Source of the DNA: Salipiger thiooxidans
Lineage (GTDB): Bacteria > Pseudomonadota > Alphaproteobacteria > Rhodobacterales > Rhodobacteraceae
DNA: 64,000 nt
Reading direction: 5' to 3'
Assembly: GCF_900102075.1 (NCBI RefSeq)
Contig: NZ_FNAV01000001.1
Location: forward strand, 186,001 to 250,000
Part shown: one piece after another, positions 27,108 to 36,735 of the stretch
Numbering within the stretch: the first letter of the stretch is position 1
Layout: the number at the start of each line of letters is the position of its first letter
Notes under the pieces: generated by a model
The model's input: the letters and a program-made list of their open reading frames with translations, nothing else
Database searches by the model: none
Told to the model about the DNA's origin: nothing
Program-made: the position numbers and the translations under genes

Positions 27108-27272
27108 GGTCAAATCCTTTCGTGTCCTCCCGAGCCCAGCATGCCAGAAATCCGCAACCCTGTCACAGGCACGATGCTGCAACGCAGCACAAGCGCCCGA
27201 CAGAGGCGGCCGGCGCCTATCGTCTGATCGGTTTGCAGGCAGGCGCGCCGGCCCGGGGCGCCCCCTCCGGTT

Positions 27273-28658
27273 TCAGAGCCCCAGCGAGCCCAGCACGATG
27301 ACCGTGATCGTGGCGACCACGGGGATCGCCACCGCCACCACGAAGATGTCGGAGTAGCTCTTCTTGTGGGTCATGCCGGTGATCGCCAGCAGGGTGATGA
27401 CGGCGCCGTTGTGCGGCAGCGCGTCGAAGCCGCCCGAGGACAGCGACGTCACCCGGTGCATCAGCCCCATGCTCACGCCCTGCTCCTGCCCCATCTGTGC
27501 GAACTGCTCGCCCAGCGCGTTTAGCGCGATGGACATGCCGCCCGAGGCCGAGCCGGTGATGCCCGCGAGCACGTTCACCGCCACGGCCAGCGACGCCACG
27601 GGGTTATCCGGGAACAGCCCCAGCACCGCATCGCGGATCAGCGCAAAGGCGGGGAGCGAGGCGATCACCGCGCCGTAGCCGACCTCGGAAGCGGTGTTGA
27701 AGACCGGCAGGAGCGACCCCATGGTGCCGGCGTTGACAGTCTCGAGCACATCCTTGAACCGGCTCCAGTTCAGCGCGATGGCCAGCACGATGGAGATGGT
27801 CAGCGACACGATGATGGCCCAGATGCCCGCCACCGACGATAGGCTGGTCTCGCCGTACTGCGGCTCGGCAAGGTAATCCGCCGACATCATCGGGATCAGC
27901 ACGTAGGTGAAGAGCGCATTGAGCGCGATCACCGCCACCACCGGCGCGATGGCTATGGGGAAGCTCGGCAGGGTCGCGTCGGCGGGCAGCGTGCTGTCGG
28001 CGCCGGTCTCGTCATGCTCGCCATAGCCCTCGCCCTTGCCCTGCGCCGAGGCACGGCGACGGTTGAGCCAGAGCGTGCCGCCCACCAGCATGATCATCCC
28101 CGCCAGCGTGCCGAGCAGCGGCGCGGCAAAGACGTTGGTGCCGAAGAACGGGATGGGGATGGCGTTCTGAATCGCCGGTGTGCCCGGGAAAGCGGTCATG
28201 GTGAAGGTAAACGAGCCCAGCGCGATGGCCGCGGGCAGGAGCCGCTTGGGCACGTCGGCGCGGCGGAACAGCGCGTTGGCGATCGGGTAGATCGCGAAGG
28301 CCACCACGAAGAGCGACACCCCGCCGTAGGTGAGCACGCCGCAGGCCAGCACCACCGCGAGGATCGCCCGCCCCGCGCCAACCCAGTCCACGATGCGCTC
28401 GGCGATGGTCCGCGCGGCACCGCCGTCGGCCATGACCTTGCCGAAGATCGCTCCCAGCAGGAACAGCGGGAAATAGGTGATCACGTAGCCGCCGAGGCTT
28501 TTCATGAAGACCTGCGTGTAGGTCGCGAGCACCGGCAGGCCGCCCGAGAGCAGCACCGCCAGCATCGCCAGCAGCGGCGCAAGGATAAGAACGTTGATGC
28601 CGCGATAGGCAAGGTACATCAGCAGCCCGAGCGACAGGACGATCCCGAAAAGGCCCAT
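27273..28658 (-). CDS. GntP-family gluconate/organic-acid permease
   Basis: 461 residues, almost entirely hydrophobic, with about 12-14 helices. GntP-type features include GLFGIVLSLGLLMYLAYRG at the N-terminus, ITYFPLFLLGAIFGKVM, GGVSLFVVAFAIYPIANALF, TAFPGTPAIQN and SGGFDALPHNGAVITLLAI. It is an inner-membrane proton symporter for gluconate, hydroxybutyrate or another small acid. The ATG at 28658 has GGGGGGAG upstream; a TTG 18 bp earlier overlaps that site and is less likely. The nearest regulator is not obvious. The 227-bp region upstream (28659-28885) holds no gene. Confidence 0.88.
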   Translation of the reverse strand: MGLFGIVLSLGLLMYLAYRGINVLILAPLLAMLAVLLSGGLPVLATYTQVFMKSLGGYVITYFPLFLLGAIFGKVMADGGAARTIAERIVDWVGAGRAILAVVLACGVLTYGGVSLFVVAFAIYPIANALFRRADVPKRLLPAAIALGSFTFTMTAFPGTPAIQNAIPIPFFGTNVFAAPLLGTLAGMIMLVGGTLWLNRRRASAQGKGEGYGEHDETGADSTLPADATLPSFPIAIAPVVAVIALNALFTYVLIPMMSADYLAEPQYGETSLSSVAGIWAIIVSLTISIVLAIALNWSRFKDVLETVNAGTMGSLLPVFNTASEVGYGAVIASLPAFALIRDAVLGLFPDNPVASLAVAVNVLAGITGSASGGMSIALNALGEQFAQMGQEQGVSMGLMHRVTSLSSGGFDALPHNGAVITLLAITGMTHKKSYSDIFVVAVAIPVVATITVIVLGSLGL

Positions 28659-28885
28659 GAAGAATGCTCCCCCCAATGTCAGTTGCTGCAGACGTTAGCG
28701 CCCGGACTGGCGAGGGCCAGTGCGGGCGCACAGCTTTCGTTCCGGCCGGACGAACCGTCGCAGAGAGAGGCGACTAATTCAGCAAAATACAACTATGCGG
28801 AGAAATTGACCCCAACGCCTCACGAAAGGCACCGGGGTCTGGAAGGTCTGCGATCCGGATGAAGGAACGTCGGACCGCGCCCGGA

Positions 28886-30637
28886 TCAGTCCCAGCAGCT
28901 CACCTTCACGGTCATCTTGGTGGCCGCCGCCGCCAGATCCTCGGGCGCCAGCATGTCCTGCCCGGCGGTGCCGGAGCTGCGCACACCGGACGCGTCGAGG
29001 AAGGCCTTCAGCGCATCGGCGTCGGCGGCAAGCGCCACGCCCGCGGGCAGCTGCCGCGCGCCCTGCGCCTCGGGCAGCAACATGCCGAGCACCGCACCGC
29101 CGGCGTCGAGTACCGGGCCGCCCGCATCGCCGGGCTGTGCGGCGAGCGCCACCCGGGCCAGCGTCTCTTCGCCGCCGAGGCCGCGCGAATCCTCGAGCGA
29201 GCCATAGGTCAGGGTCGGCGCGCTGAGCACGCCGCCGAACGGGTAGCCCGCCACGGCGATCTCGGTCTTCAGACGCGGCGTGCCGCTGCGCAGGTTGGCG
29301 ACGCCGCGCGGGGCCAGCGCCTGCTCGGGCCGCAGCACCGCGACGCCGAGCTCGGCGTCGGTGGCCGCCACCGAGGCGTCGTAGATGTCGTCAAGCGTGA
29401 TCCGCCCGCAGGAGGCCACTGCCTCGGCCGAGGTCACCACCGCCCCGCCGGCATCGACGAAGAAGCCCGAGACCGTGGCGATGGGCTGGCGGATCTTCAG
29501 ACCGGAGACGAGATCCACCGCCTGGCCCTCGTCGGTGACCGAGGCCGGGTCGAGCACAGCCGCCGTCGTGGCGAAGGAGGCCTTCATCATCGCCGACACC
29601 CGCTCGCGCCGCTCTTCGTCGCCGGCGGGCCAGATCAGGGTCCAGCCCTTGATGTGACCCTCGCGCAGCGCGACCTCGGTGTGGCTGACGATGCGGACGT
29701 TCTGCCCGGTGATGCTGAAGCTGTCGCGGCCGCGCTCGCGCGGGCCGGTGGGCGGCACGATCTCGAGCGTCTGCATGATCTCGTAGAGCCCGGCGAGGGT
29801 CTTGCGGTCGCCCGGCTGGCTGATCAGCAGCACGCGCGCCTGCAGGTCGCCGCTCGGCTCGTAGAGCGCGAAGGGCGCCTCATAGCGGTCGAAGGACACG
29901 ACGCCGGTCGGCATCTCGATCTCGATCCCGGCGCGGCTGTCGCTGACCCGGGCCATGTCGAGCCCCTCGAGCACGGCGTTGTAGGCGCCGATGAGGTCCG
30001 CGCGCTGCGCCGAGGTCAGCACGCCGGTGACCTGGTAGCCGTTGGCGGCCTGCCATTCGGCCATGGCGTTGCGGGTGCCGGCGCCGAAGGCTCCGTCGAT
30101 GGCGGCATTGTAATGCCCCGACCATTGCAGCGCGACCTGCAGCAGCTCGCGCTCGCCGCGCGAGAGCAGCGCCTCGCTGGCGCGGGCCTGCCGCGGGGTT
30201 TCCTCGGCGATTTCGGGACGGGTGACCACCTCGGGCGTGCCGGTGTCGGGCGAAAGACCCGTGTCGGGCGCCTGCGGCACCGGCTGCGCGGTCGAAAGGC
30301 CCGCCCCCACCGGCCAGAACTGGTCGCGATACTCGGAGCTCGAGGCGAGGTAGCTGTCGCGCGGGATGATCCCGGTCAGCCGCAGCTCGCGCAGGAGCGC
30401 CCCGGCGCTGTCGGGCGCATAGGGGCCAAGCGCGATGCCGTACCAGCCGCTGCCCAGAGAGAATCCGTTCACATTGTCGAGCCGCGTGGCATAGCCGCGC
30501 AGCGCCGCTTCCGCCTGCGTGAGGCTCGGCTGCGCTTCGATCTGGATGTAGACAAGCTCCTGTCCGGTACCTTGTGCAAACGCGCCGCCCGCGATCAGCA
30601 GCGCCGTCGCGCTCCCCAGAAGAAAGGATCTCATCAT
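28886..30637 (-). CDS. Secreted SPOR/PG-binding protein with inactive trypsin-like domain
   Basis: 583 residues with a signal peptide (MMRSFLLGSATALLIAGGAFA). Next is a SPOR-like domain (LVYIQIEAQPSLTQAEAALR, GWYGIALGPY), a PG_binding_1 domain (YNAAIDGAFGAGTRNAMAEW) near 170-225, and a C-terminal trypsin-like beta-barrel (about 370-560). Catalytic positions are altered: the His motif reads VVTSAEAV, the Asp region AELGVAVL and the Ser motif GDAGGP, so His, Asp and Ser all appear lost. It should sit in the periplasm at peptidoglycan and bind rather than cut proteins. Two adjacent ATGs (30637, 30634) are possible. It is divergent from glyQ. Confidence 0.82.
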   Translation of the reverse strand: MMRSFLLGSATALLIAGGAFAQGTGQELVYIQIEAQPSLTQAEAALRGYATRLDNVNGFSLGSGWYGIALGPYAPDSAGALLRELRLTGIIPRDSYLASSSEYRDQFWPVGAGLSTAQPVPQAPDTGLSPDTGTPEVVTRPEIAEETPRQARASEALLSRGERELLQVALQWSGHYNAAIDGAFGAGTRNAMAEWQAANGYQVTGVLTSAQRADLIGAYNAVLEGLDMARVSDSRAGIEIEMPTGVVSFDRYEAPFALYEPSGDLQARVLLISQPGDRKTLAGLYEIMQTLEIVPPTGPRERGRDSFSITGQNVRIVSHTEVALREGHIKGWTLIWPAGDEERRERVSAMMKASFATTAAVLDPASVTDEGQAVDLVSGLKIRQPIATVSGFFVDAGGAVVTSAEAVASCGRITLDDIYDASVAATDAELGVAVLRPEQALAPRGVANLRSGTPRLKTEIAVAGYPFGGVLSAPTLTYGSLEDSRGLGGEETLARVALAAQPGDAGGPVLDAGGAVLGMLLPEAQGARQLPAGVALAADADALKAFLDASGVRSSGTAGQDMLAPEDLAAAATKMTVKVSCWD

Positions 30638-30797
30638 ACTCGCTAGTGCCCCTCAGGCCGTGAAATTCTTGTTGGCTCTGGCGGTCTGTGTAGCAAATCG
30701 GGCTGTGCCGTCACCTCAAAATATGGTCAGCCCCGCGATTGACCCCTGCGGCTGTGGCGCATAATCAAGGCCCCAGCTTCAAGACAGGGCAGATGCG

Positions 30798-31727
30798 ATG
30801 TTCGACACCGGCACCAAACCGAGGAGTTTCCAGGAGATCATCCTGCGGCTTCAGACCTACTGGGCCTCGAAGGGCTGCGCGGTGCTGCAACCCTACGACA
30901 TGGAGGTCGGCGCCGGCACCTTCCACCCCGCCACCACGCTGCGGGCGCTGGGGTCCAGGCCCTGGGCTGCGGCCTATGTCCAGCCCTCGCGCCGGCCGAC
31001 CGACGGGCGCTACGGCGAGAACCCGAACCGGCTGCAGCACTACTACCAGTTCCAGGTGCTGATCAAACCGTCGCCGCCGGACCTGCAGGACCTGTACCTC
31101 GGCTCGCTGGAGGCCATCGGCATCGACATGTCGGTGCATGACGTGCGCTTCGTCGAGGACGACTGGGAAAGCCCGACGCTGGGCGCATGGGGCCTTGGCT
31201 GGGAGGTCTGGTGCGACGGCATGGAAGTGTCGCAGTTCACCTATTTCCAGCAGGTCGGCGGTCACGACTGCACCCCGGTCTCGGGCGAACTGACCTACGG
31301 GCTCGAGCGTCTGGCCATGTACGTGCTCGGCATCGACCACGTGATGGACATGCCGTTCAACGACCCGCAGACGCCCATCGCGCTGAGCTACGGCGACATT
31401 TTCCGCCAGACCGAGCAGGAATACTCGCGCTGGAACTTCGACGTGGCCGACACCGAGATGCTCCTGAAGCATTTCGAGGACGCCGAGGCCGAGTGCCAGC
31501 GCATCCTCGACACGCCCGCCGAGGACGCCAAGACCGGCAAGCGCATCGTCATGGCCCACCCAGCCTATGACCAGTGCATCAAGGCCTCGCACCTCTTCAA
31601 CCTGCTCGACGCCCGCGGCGTGATCTCGGTCACCGAGCGGCAGGCCTATATCGGCCGCGTCCGGGCGCTGGCGAAGCGCTGTGCCGATGCCTTCGTGACG
31701 ACCGAGGCCGGCGGTTACGCCGCCTGA
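30798..31727 (+). CDS. glyQ: Glycyl-tRNA synthetase alpha subunit
   Basis: 309 residues; the class II catalytic subunit of the tetrameric bacterial glycyl-tRNA synthetase. Highly conserved stretches: [54 protein letters not shown], and [15 protein letters not shown]. The beta subunit glyS is 2.6 kb downstream on the same strand, separated by an opposite-strand marC gene and two plus-strand genes. Divergent 160-bp spacer upstream. Confidence 0.99.
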   Translation: MFDTGTKPRSFQEIILRLQTYWASKGCAVLQPYDMEVGAGTFHPATTLRALGSRPWAAAYVQPSRRPTDGRYGENPNRLQHYYQFQVLIKPSPPDLQDLYLGSLEAIGIDMSVHDVRFVEDDWESPTLGAWGLGWEVWCDGMEVSQFTYFQQVGGHDCTPVSGELTYGLERLAMYVLGIDHVMDMPFNDPQTPIALSYGDIFRQTEQEYSRWNFDVADTEMLLKHFEDAEAECQRILDTPAEDAKTGKRIVMAHPAYDQCIKASHLFNLLDARGVISVTERQAYIGRVRALAKRCADAFVTTEAGGYAA

Positions 31728-31771
31728 TGCGCGGGCGCCCCTCAGGCGCGGCGCCCGGCGGCATGGCCTCG

Positions 31772-32404
31772 TCAGGCCAGCCCCGGCAGCAGCGCCTTGA
31801 GGCCGCTCGCGATCATCTCGACCGCGATGGCGGCGAGAATCATGCCCATGATCCGGATCATCACCACGCGCAGGGTCTGCGACAGATAGCGGCCGATGCT
31901 GGCGGCGAAGAACATCACCACGCCGAGCGAAACCAGCACACCGGCCAGCGCCAGCGCGATGGCGAGATGGTCGCCCATGCCCTTGGCCTGCCCGGTGAAG
32001 ACCACGATGGTGGTGATGGTGCCCGGCCCCACGAGGATCGGGAAGGCCAGCGGGTAGAAGGACGGATCGCTCTCGGGGTCCTGCTGCGCGCGCTCGGCAC
32101 TGGTGCCGTGATGGGCGCTGCCGGCGCTGCCGTTCAGCATGCCGAGCCCGATGATCATCAGCACCAGCCCGCCCGCGACGCGGAAGTCGTCGACGCTGAT
32201 CCCGAAAAAGCCGAGGATCGCCGTGCCCGCCACCGCCACCACCGCGCAGAGTGCGCCGCTGTAGGTCACCGTGCGCAGCGCCGCGCCGCGCTGCTCGGCG
32301 AGGCTCATGCCGTCGGTGAGGCTCAGGAACATCGGCAGGTTCACGAACGGGTTCATGATCGCGAAGATCGCCCCCAGGAACTTGATAAGAAACGCCGTAT
32401 CCAT
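31772..32404 (-). CDS. MarC-family (UPF0056) membrane protein
   Basis: 210 residues with six predicted helices. Signature NPFVNLPMFLSLTDGM near the N-terminus, then LGFFGISVDDFRVAGGLVLM and FPILVGPGTITTIVVF, all typical of MarC. The loop after helix 3 is long and histidine-containing. The start at 32404 has AGGGA upstream. The family was once linked to antibiotic resistance without support; the function is unknown. It lies on the opposite strand between glyQ and the rest of the glyQ-glyS interval. Confidence 0.93.
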   Translation of the reverse strand: MDTAFLIKFLGAIFAIMNPFVNLPMFLSLTDGMSLAEQRGAALRTVTYSGALCAVVAVAGTAILGFFGISVDDFRVAGGLVLMIIGLGMLNGSAGSAHHGTSAERAQQDPESDPSFYPLAFPILVGPGTITTIVVFTGQAKGMGDHLAIALALAGVLVSLGVVMFFAASIGRYLSQTLRVVMIRIMGMILAAIAVEMIASGLKALLPGLA

Positions 32405-32484
32405 ATCTGTCCCTGTGCAGCCCACCCCGGCCTAGCACACGGGGCGGACCCGGCAAAGCCCGCATTCCAAGGAGGAATGGCAGT

Positions 32485-33000
32485 ATGAGCGGAAAGATCC
32501 TCGCCATCGCCATCGTCGTCAGCGCCCTGCTCTTCGGCGCCGGTGTCTACTATTTCCAGGTCTACTACTACTATGCCGCGGTCGAGGACGACGCCGGGCA
32601 GGTTTTCCTGACGCCCCTCGATGGCGGCGCGCCCGAGCACATCGCCTATGCCGGGTTCGAGGGCATCGACGCCACCAGCTCGCCCATCCGCTACCGCGCC
32701 TGCTTCACCACGCCGGAGCGACCGCAGGCGCTCGACGAGCGCTTCGAGCGCTACGGGGATGGCGAGCCGCGCAACGCGCCCTTCTGGTTCTCGTGCTTCG
32801 ACGCCGAGGAGATCGGGCGGATGATCGAGACCGGCGAGGCCCATGTCTACGTCGCCCAGCGCAACATCGAGTTCGGCATCGACCGGGTGGTGGCGGTGGC
32901 CGAGGATGGCCGCGGCTACGTCTGGGAAGAGATCAATGAATGCGGCGACAAGGCCTATGACGGCACGCCGCTCGGCGAGGATTGTCCGCCGCGAGACTGA
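32485..33000 (+). CDS. DUF6446-like membrane-anchored protein
   Basis: 171 residues. One N-terminal membrane anchor (ILAIAIVVSALLFGAGVYYF) is followed by VYYYYAAV and a periplasmic domain with three or four cysteines (RYRACFTTPERPQAL, FWFSCFDAEEIG, EINECGDKAYDG). Proteins of this kind sit between glyQ and glyS in many Rhodobacteraceae; I recall the family as DUF6446, not verified here. GGAGGAATGG overlaps the ribosome binding region 5' of the ATG. Function is unknown. Confidence 0.75.
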   Translation: MSGKILAIAIVVSALLFGAGVYYFQVYYYYAAVEDDAGQVFLTPLDGGAPEHIAYAGFEGIDATSSPIRYRACFTTPERPQALDERFERYGDGEPRNAPFWFSCFDAEEIGRMIETGEAHVYVAQRNIEFGIDRVVAVAEDGRGYVWEEINECGDKAYDGTPLGEDCPPRD

Positions 33001-33157
33001 TGCTGCGGGAGCCTTCGGCGCCGCCGTCACGCGGGCGGTTCGGCCTGGGTGATCCGCTGCCTGCAGTGCTCATCGCCCGCGCCCCGGCGGTTCCGGATCT
33101 CGCTGCGCGATGGTTCTGGCGGCAGGGACCGGGTGTCGTGCAGGCGGCGAGGGTCGA

Positions 33158-33216
33158 GGGGGCGCTGCCCCCGTCTCCTGCGGAGACACCCCCGGAGTTT
33201 ACCTGGCAAGATGAAG
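33158..33216 (-). repeat. Dispersed palindromic repeat, copy B (inverted)
   Basis: Read on the minus strand: CTTCATCTTGCC...AACTCCGGGGG, a small hairpin (GTCTCC/GGAGAC), then GGGGGCAGCGCCCC. It lies in the 364-bp gap 33001-33364 between the DUF6446-like and DUF1206 genes. Nothing else was found in that gap. Confidence 0.85.
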
Positions 33217-33364
33217 ATGAAGGCCGCGCTTGCTGCCTGAGGCAAGGGTCTGGTGGGGCTCGGGGTTTTGTCTTTGGCCATGGGTGGTGCGGGGGCGCCT
33301 GGCGTTTGTCGATGGAACCAGAACGGGGTCTGGCGCGCTCTGTCTGCAACCGAGGAGACACGCC

Positions 33365-34222
33365 ATGTCCGACAAAGCCCCTGCCTGGGTCGTTCCCGCA
33401 ATGCGCGCCGGCTACGCCGCCCGAGGCGCCGTCTACACCGTGGTGGGGGGGCTCGCCCTGTTCGCCGCCTGGCGCGGCGGCCAGGCCGAAGGCACCACCG
33501 ACGCGCTCGCCCAGCTGAAGGGAGAGCCCTGGGGCGTGCCGCTGCTGCTTGCCATCGCGCTCGGGCTGATCTGCTACACGATCTGGCGGCTGATCGACGC
33601 CTGGATGGACCTCGAGTGCTACGGCAGCGAGCTCAAGGGCATCGTGGCGCGGGCCGGCCAGGTGATCACCGGGCTGATCCACGGTGCCATCGGCGTTTCG
33701 GTCGCCACCATGGCGCTGCGCGGCAACTCCGGCGGTGACGGCGCGCAGAGCGCAACCCAGAAGCTGATGGCGATGCCCTGGGGCCCCTACCTCGTGATCG
33801 CGGCCGGTCTCGCGACCATCGGGGCGGGCATCTATTACGCCCACAAGGGCATCAAGGAGAAGTACAAGGAAGACATCCGCGTGACGCCGCTGGCGCGCAA
33901 GCTCGATCCGCTGATGAAGTTCGGCCTCGTGGCCGAGGGCGTGGTCATCGCCATCATCGGCGCCTCCATCGTCTACGCCGGGATCACCCACAACCCGGGC
34001 CAGGCCGGCGGTGTCGGCACCGCGCTCGACCAGATCCGTTCACTCGCCTTCGGACGCATCCTTCTGGGTGCCGTGGCCATCGGGCTCATCGGATTTGCCA
34101 TCGAGAACTTCATCGAAGCCGCCTATCGCATCGTCCCGCGCCGCTCGGGCACGGACGTGATGACGCTGGCGCGCCGCGCCAGGCTCAAGGCCGAGGGCAA
34201 GCTGCGCGAGGCCACCACCTGA
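33365..34222 (+). CDS. DUF1206 membrane protein
   Basis: 285 residues built from three repeats of two helices each (GYAARGAVYTVVGGLALF; ARAGQVITGLIHGAIGVSVA; KFGLVAEGVVIAIIGASIVY), which is the DUF1206 layout. Each repeat begins with an R/K-xG motif. The start at 33365 has GAGGAG 7-12 nt upstream. It precedes glyS by about 100 bp on the same strand. The function is unknown. Confidence 0.92.
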   Translation: MSDKAPAWVVPAMRAGYAARGAVYTVVGGLALFAAWRGGQAEGTTDALAQLKGEPWGVPLLLAIALGLICYTIWRLIDAWMDLECYGSELKGIVARAGQVITGLIHGAIGVSVATMALRGNSGGDGAQSATQKLMAMPWGPYLVIAAGLATIGAGIYYAHKGIKEKYKEDIRVTPLARKLDPLMKFGLVAEGVVIAIIGASIVYAGITHNPGQAGGVGTALDQIRSLAFGRILLGAVAIGLIGFAIENFIEAAYRIVPRRSGTDVMTLARRARLKAEGKLREATT

Positions 34223-34284
34223 GGCGATCGGCCTAATCGCTGGACCTCCGCCGTCCATCCCGTTATCCAGCCAAGCGAACAACA

Positions 34285-34308
34285 GCCCGCGCCCCTTCCG
34301 GCGCGGGC
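34285..34308 (+). promoter_or_regulatory. GC hairpin upstream of glyS
   Basis: A perfect 9-bp stem GCCCGCGCC / GGCGCGGGC with a 6-nt loop ends 18 bp before the glyS ATG. No T-run follows. It could end the DUF1206 message or modulate glyS translation. Confidence 0.45.
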
Positions 34309-34326
34309 AGATGCTTTGGTGAGACC

Positions 34327-36549
34327 ATGCCCGACCTTCTGATCGAACTCTTCTCCGAGGAAATTCCCGCCCGCATGCAGGCCCGCGCCGCGGAGGACCT
34401 GAAGAAGCTGGTCACCAACGGCCTCGTCGAGGCGGGCCTCACCTACGCGGGCGCCGCCGCCTTCTCGACCCCGCGCCGGCTGACGCTGGCGGTCGAAGGG
34501 CTGCTTGCCGCCTCACCCGCCACCCGCGAAGAGCGCCGCGGCCCCAAGGTCGACGCGCCGGAGAAGGCCATCGAGGGCTTCCTGCGCGGCGCCGGCGTCA
34601 CCCGCGAGCAATGCGAGGTGCGCGAGGACAAGAAGGGGGCCGTGCTCTACGCGGTGATCGAGAAGCCCGGTCGCCCCGCCGCCGAGATCGTGGCCGAGGT
34701 GCTTGAGACCACGGTGCGCAACTTCCCCTGGCCCAAGTCGATGCGCTGGGGCGCCGGCAGCCTGCGCTGGGTGCGCCCGCTGCACCGCATCCTCTGCGTG
34801 CTGACCACCGAGGCCGGCTCCGAGGTGGTGCCGCTCGAGATCGACGGCATCTGGGCCGGCAAGATTACGCAGGGTCACCGCTTCATGGGCGGCGCGCCCT
34901 TCGAGGTCACGTCCTTCGAGGATTACGAGACGAAGCTCAAGCGCTCGAAGGTGATCCTGTCGCCCGAGGAGCGGGCCCAGACGATCTGGCACGATGCCAC
35001 CAACCGCGCCTTCGCGGCCGGGCTGGAGGTGGTCGAGGATCGTGGCCTGCTGGCCGAGGTCTCGGGGCTGGTGGAGTGGCCGGTGGTGCTCATGGGCAAG
35101 ATCGGCGAGGATTTCCTCGATCTGCCGCCGGAGGTTCTGCAGACCTCGATGAAAGAGCACCAGAAGTTCTTTTCCGTCAAGAATCCGGCCTCCGGGCGCA
35201 TCGAGGGCTTCGTAACGGTTGCAAATGTGGAAACCGCCGATGACGGCGCGACCATCCTCGCGGGCAACGACAAGGTGCTCTCGGCCCGTCTGTCCGACGC
35301 CAAGTTCTTCTGGGAGAACGACCTGCGGGTGGCGAAGCAGGACGGGCTCGAGGCCTGGACCGCGCGGCTGGCCAACGTGACCTTCCACAACAAGCTGGGC
35401 AGCCAGAAGGACCGCATCGACCGCATCGCGGCACTGGCGCGCGAGATCGCGCCCATGGTTGGCGCCGATGCCGGCCTAGCCGAGCAGGCCGCGCGGGTGG
35501 CCAAGGCCGACCTGTCGTCGGAAATGGTCTACGAATTCCCCGAGCTTCAGGGGCTTATGGGCCGCTATTACGCCGAGGCCGCGGGCCTTCCCGCAGAGGT
35601 GGCCGCGGCCTGCCAGGAACACTACTCGCCGCTCGGGCCGTCGGATGACGTGCCCACCGCGCCGGTCTCGGTCGCCGTGGCGTTGGCCGACAAGCTCGAC
35701 ACGCTGACCGGCTTCTGGGCCATCGACGAGAAGCCCACCGGCTCCAAGGACCCCTACGCCCTGCGCCGCGCCGCGCTCGGGGTGATCCGTCTTGTGCTGG
35801 CGAACGGGTTGCGGCTGCATCTCGACCGGCTGGTCGATGCCCAGCTGCTGCGTCACCAGATCACCACCGACGGCAACAAGGATGCCGCCATGCTCGACGA
35901 CCTGCTGAGCGAGATCGCGCACCACGGCGTCTTCGGCTCGGCCGCGCGGACGATCATCGAACAGGCCAGGTCGGATGCGCCCTCGTGGCTGCCGGTGGTC
36001 GAGAACCACGCGCCGGACGTCAGCGACGACCTCGTGGCGTTCTTCCACGACCGGCTCAAGGTCTACCTCCGCGACGAGGGCATCCGCCACGATGTCATCG
36101 ACGCCGTGCTGGCGATGCCGAACCGCGACGACCTCGCGCTGGTGGTAGCCCGCGCGCGGGCGCTGATGGAGGTGCTGAACACCGAGGACGGGGCGAACCT
36201 CGTGCAGGGGTTCAAGCGCGCGAACAACATCCTCACCCAGGCCGAGGAGAAGGACGGCGTCGAATACAGCTTCGGGGCAGACGTCAAGTTCGCCGAGACC
36301 GAGGAGGAGAAGGCGCTCTTCGCGGCGCTCGACACCGCCGATGCCAGCATCAAGCCGGCGATGGCCTCCGAGGAGTTCGCTGCCGCGATGACGGCGATGG
36401 CCGCGCTGCGCGGGCCCATCGACGCCTTCTTCGAGGCGGTGCAGGTGAACGCCGAGAACGCCGTGGTGCGCCGCAACCGGCTCAACCTGCTGTCGCGAAT
36501 CCGCCACACCTGCCTTCAGGTCGCCGACCTCACCCGGGTCGAAGGCTAA
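34327..36549 (+). CDS. glyS: Glycyl-tRNA synthetase beta subunit
   Basis: 740 residues; the tRNA-binding subunit that partners GlyQ. It begins MPDLLIELFSEEIPARMQ, the near-invariant GlyS N-terminus, and includes KSMRWGAGSLRWVRPLHRIL, STPRRLTLAVEGL, and SMKEHQKFF. The C-terminal region has an HD-like part and a DALR-like anticodon-binding end (FKRANNILTQAEEKDG). Length matches alphaproteobacterial GlyS. The ATG follows GGTGAGACC without a strong Shine-Dalgarno. Confidence 0.99.
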   Translation: MPDLLIELFSEEIPARMQARAAEDLKKLVTNGLVEAGLTYAGAAAFSTPRRLTLAVEGLLAASPATREERRGPKVDAPEKAIEGFLRGAGVTREQCEVREDKKGAVLYAVIEKPGRPAAEIVAEVLETTVRNFPWPKSMRWGAGSLRWVRPLHRILCVLTTEAGSEVVPLEIDGIWAGKITQGHRFMGGAPFEVTSFEDYETKLKRSKVILSPEERAQTIWHDATNRAFAAGLEVVEDRGLLAEVSGLVEWPVVLMGKIGEDFLDLPPEVLQTSMKEHQKFFSVKNPASGRIEGFVTVANVETADDGATILAGNDKVLSARLSDAKFFWENDLRVAKQDGLEAWTARLANVTFHNKLGSQKDRIDRIAALAREIAPMVGADAGLAEQAARVAKADLSSEMVYEFPELQGLMGRYYAEAAGLPAEVAAACQEHYSPLGPSDDVPTAPVSVAVALADKLDTLTGFWAIDEKPTGSKDPYALRRAALGVIRLVLANGLRLHLDRLVDAQLLRHQITTDGNKDAAMLDDLLSEIAHHGVFGSAARTIIEQARSDAPSWLPVVENHAPDVSDDLVAFFHDRLKVYLRDEGIRHDVIDAVLAMPNRDDLALVVARARALMEVLNTEDGANLVQGFKRANNILTQAEEKDGVEYSFGADVKFAETEEEKALFAALDTADASIKPAMASEEFAAAMTAMAALRGPIDAFFEAVQVNAENAVVRRNRLNLLSRIRHTCLQVADLTRVEG

Positions 36550-36735
36550 CGCGGGAGTCGCCGGAGCCCCCCGTGTTTACGGGAATTTGGCGACACAAAC
36601 TCGCGTAACGGGTGAAGGGGCGCGCAACAATTGCGCGGCCCCGCCAGCGGTATTAACCTCGGCTTCGCAACTAAAGGTGATATTACGCACAGCCTTTTTG
36701 CGTTATGCTGCAGTGCGGAAAAATCAGGAATCCCC

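Noticed and set aside
33049-33364. Small coding genes in the gap before DUF1206
   Set aside because: Short frames there overlap repeat copy B and lack ribosome binding sites and recognisable sequence.
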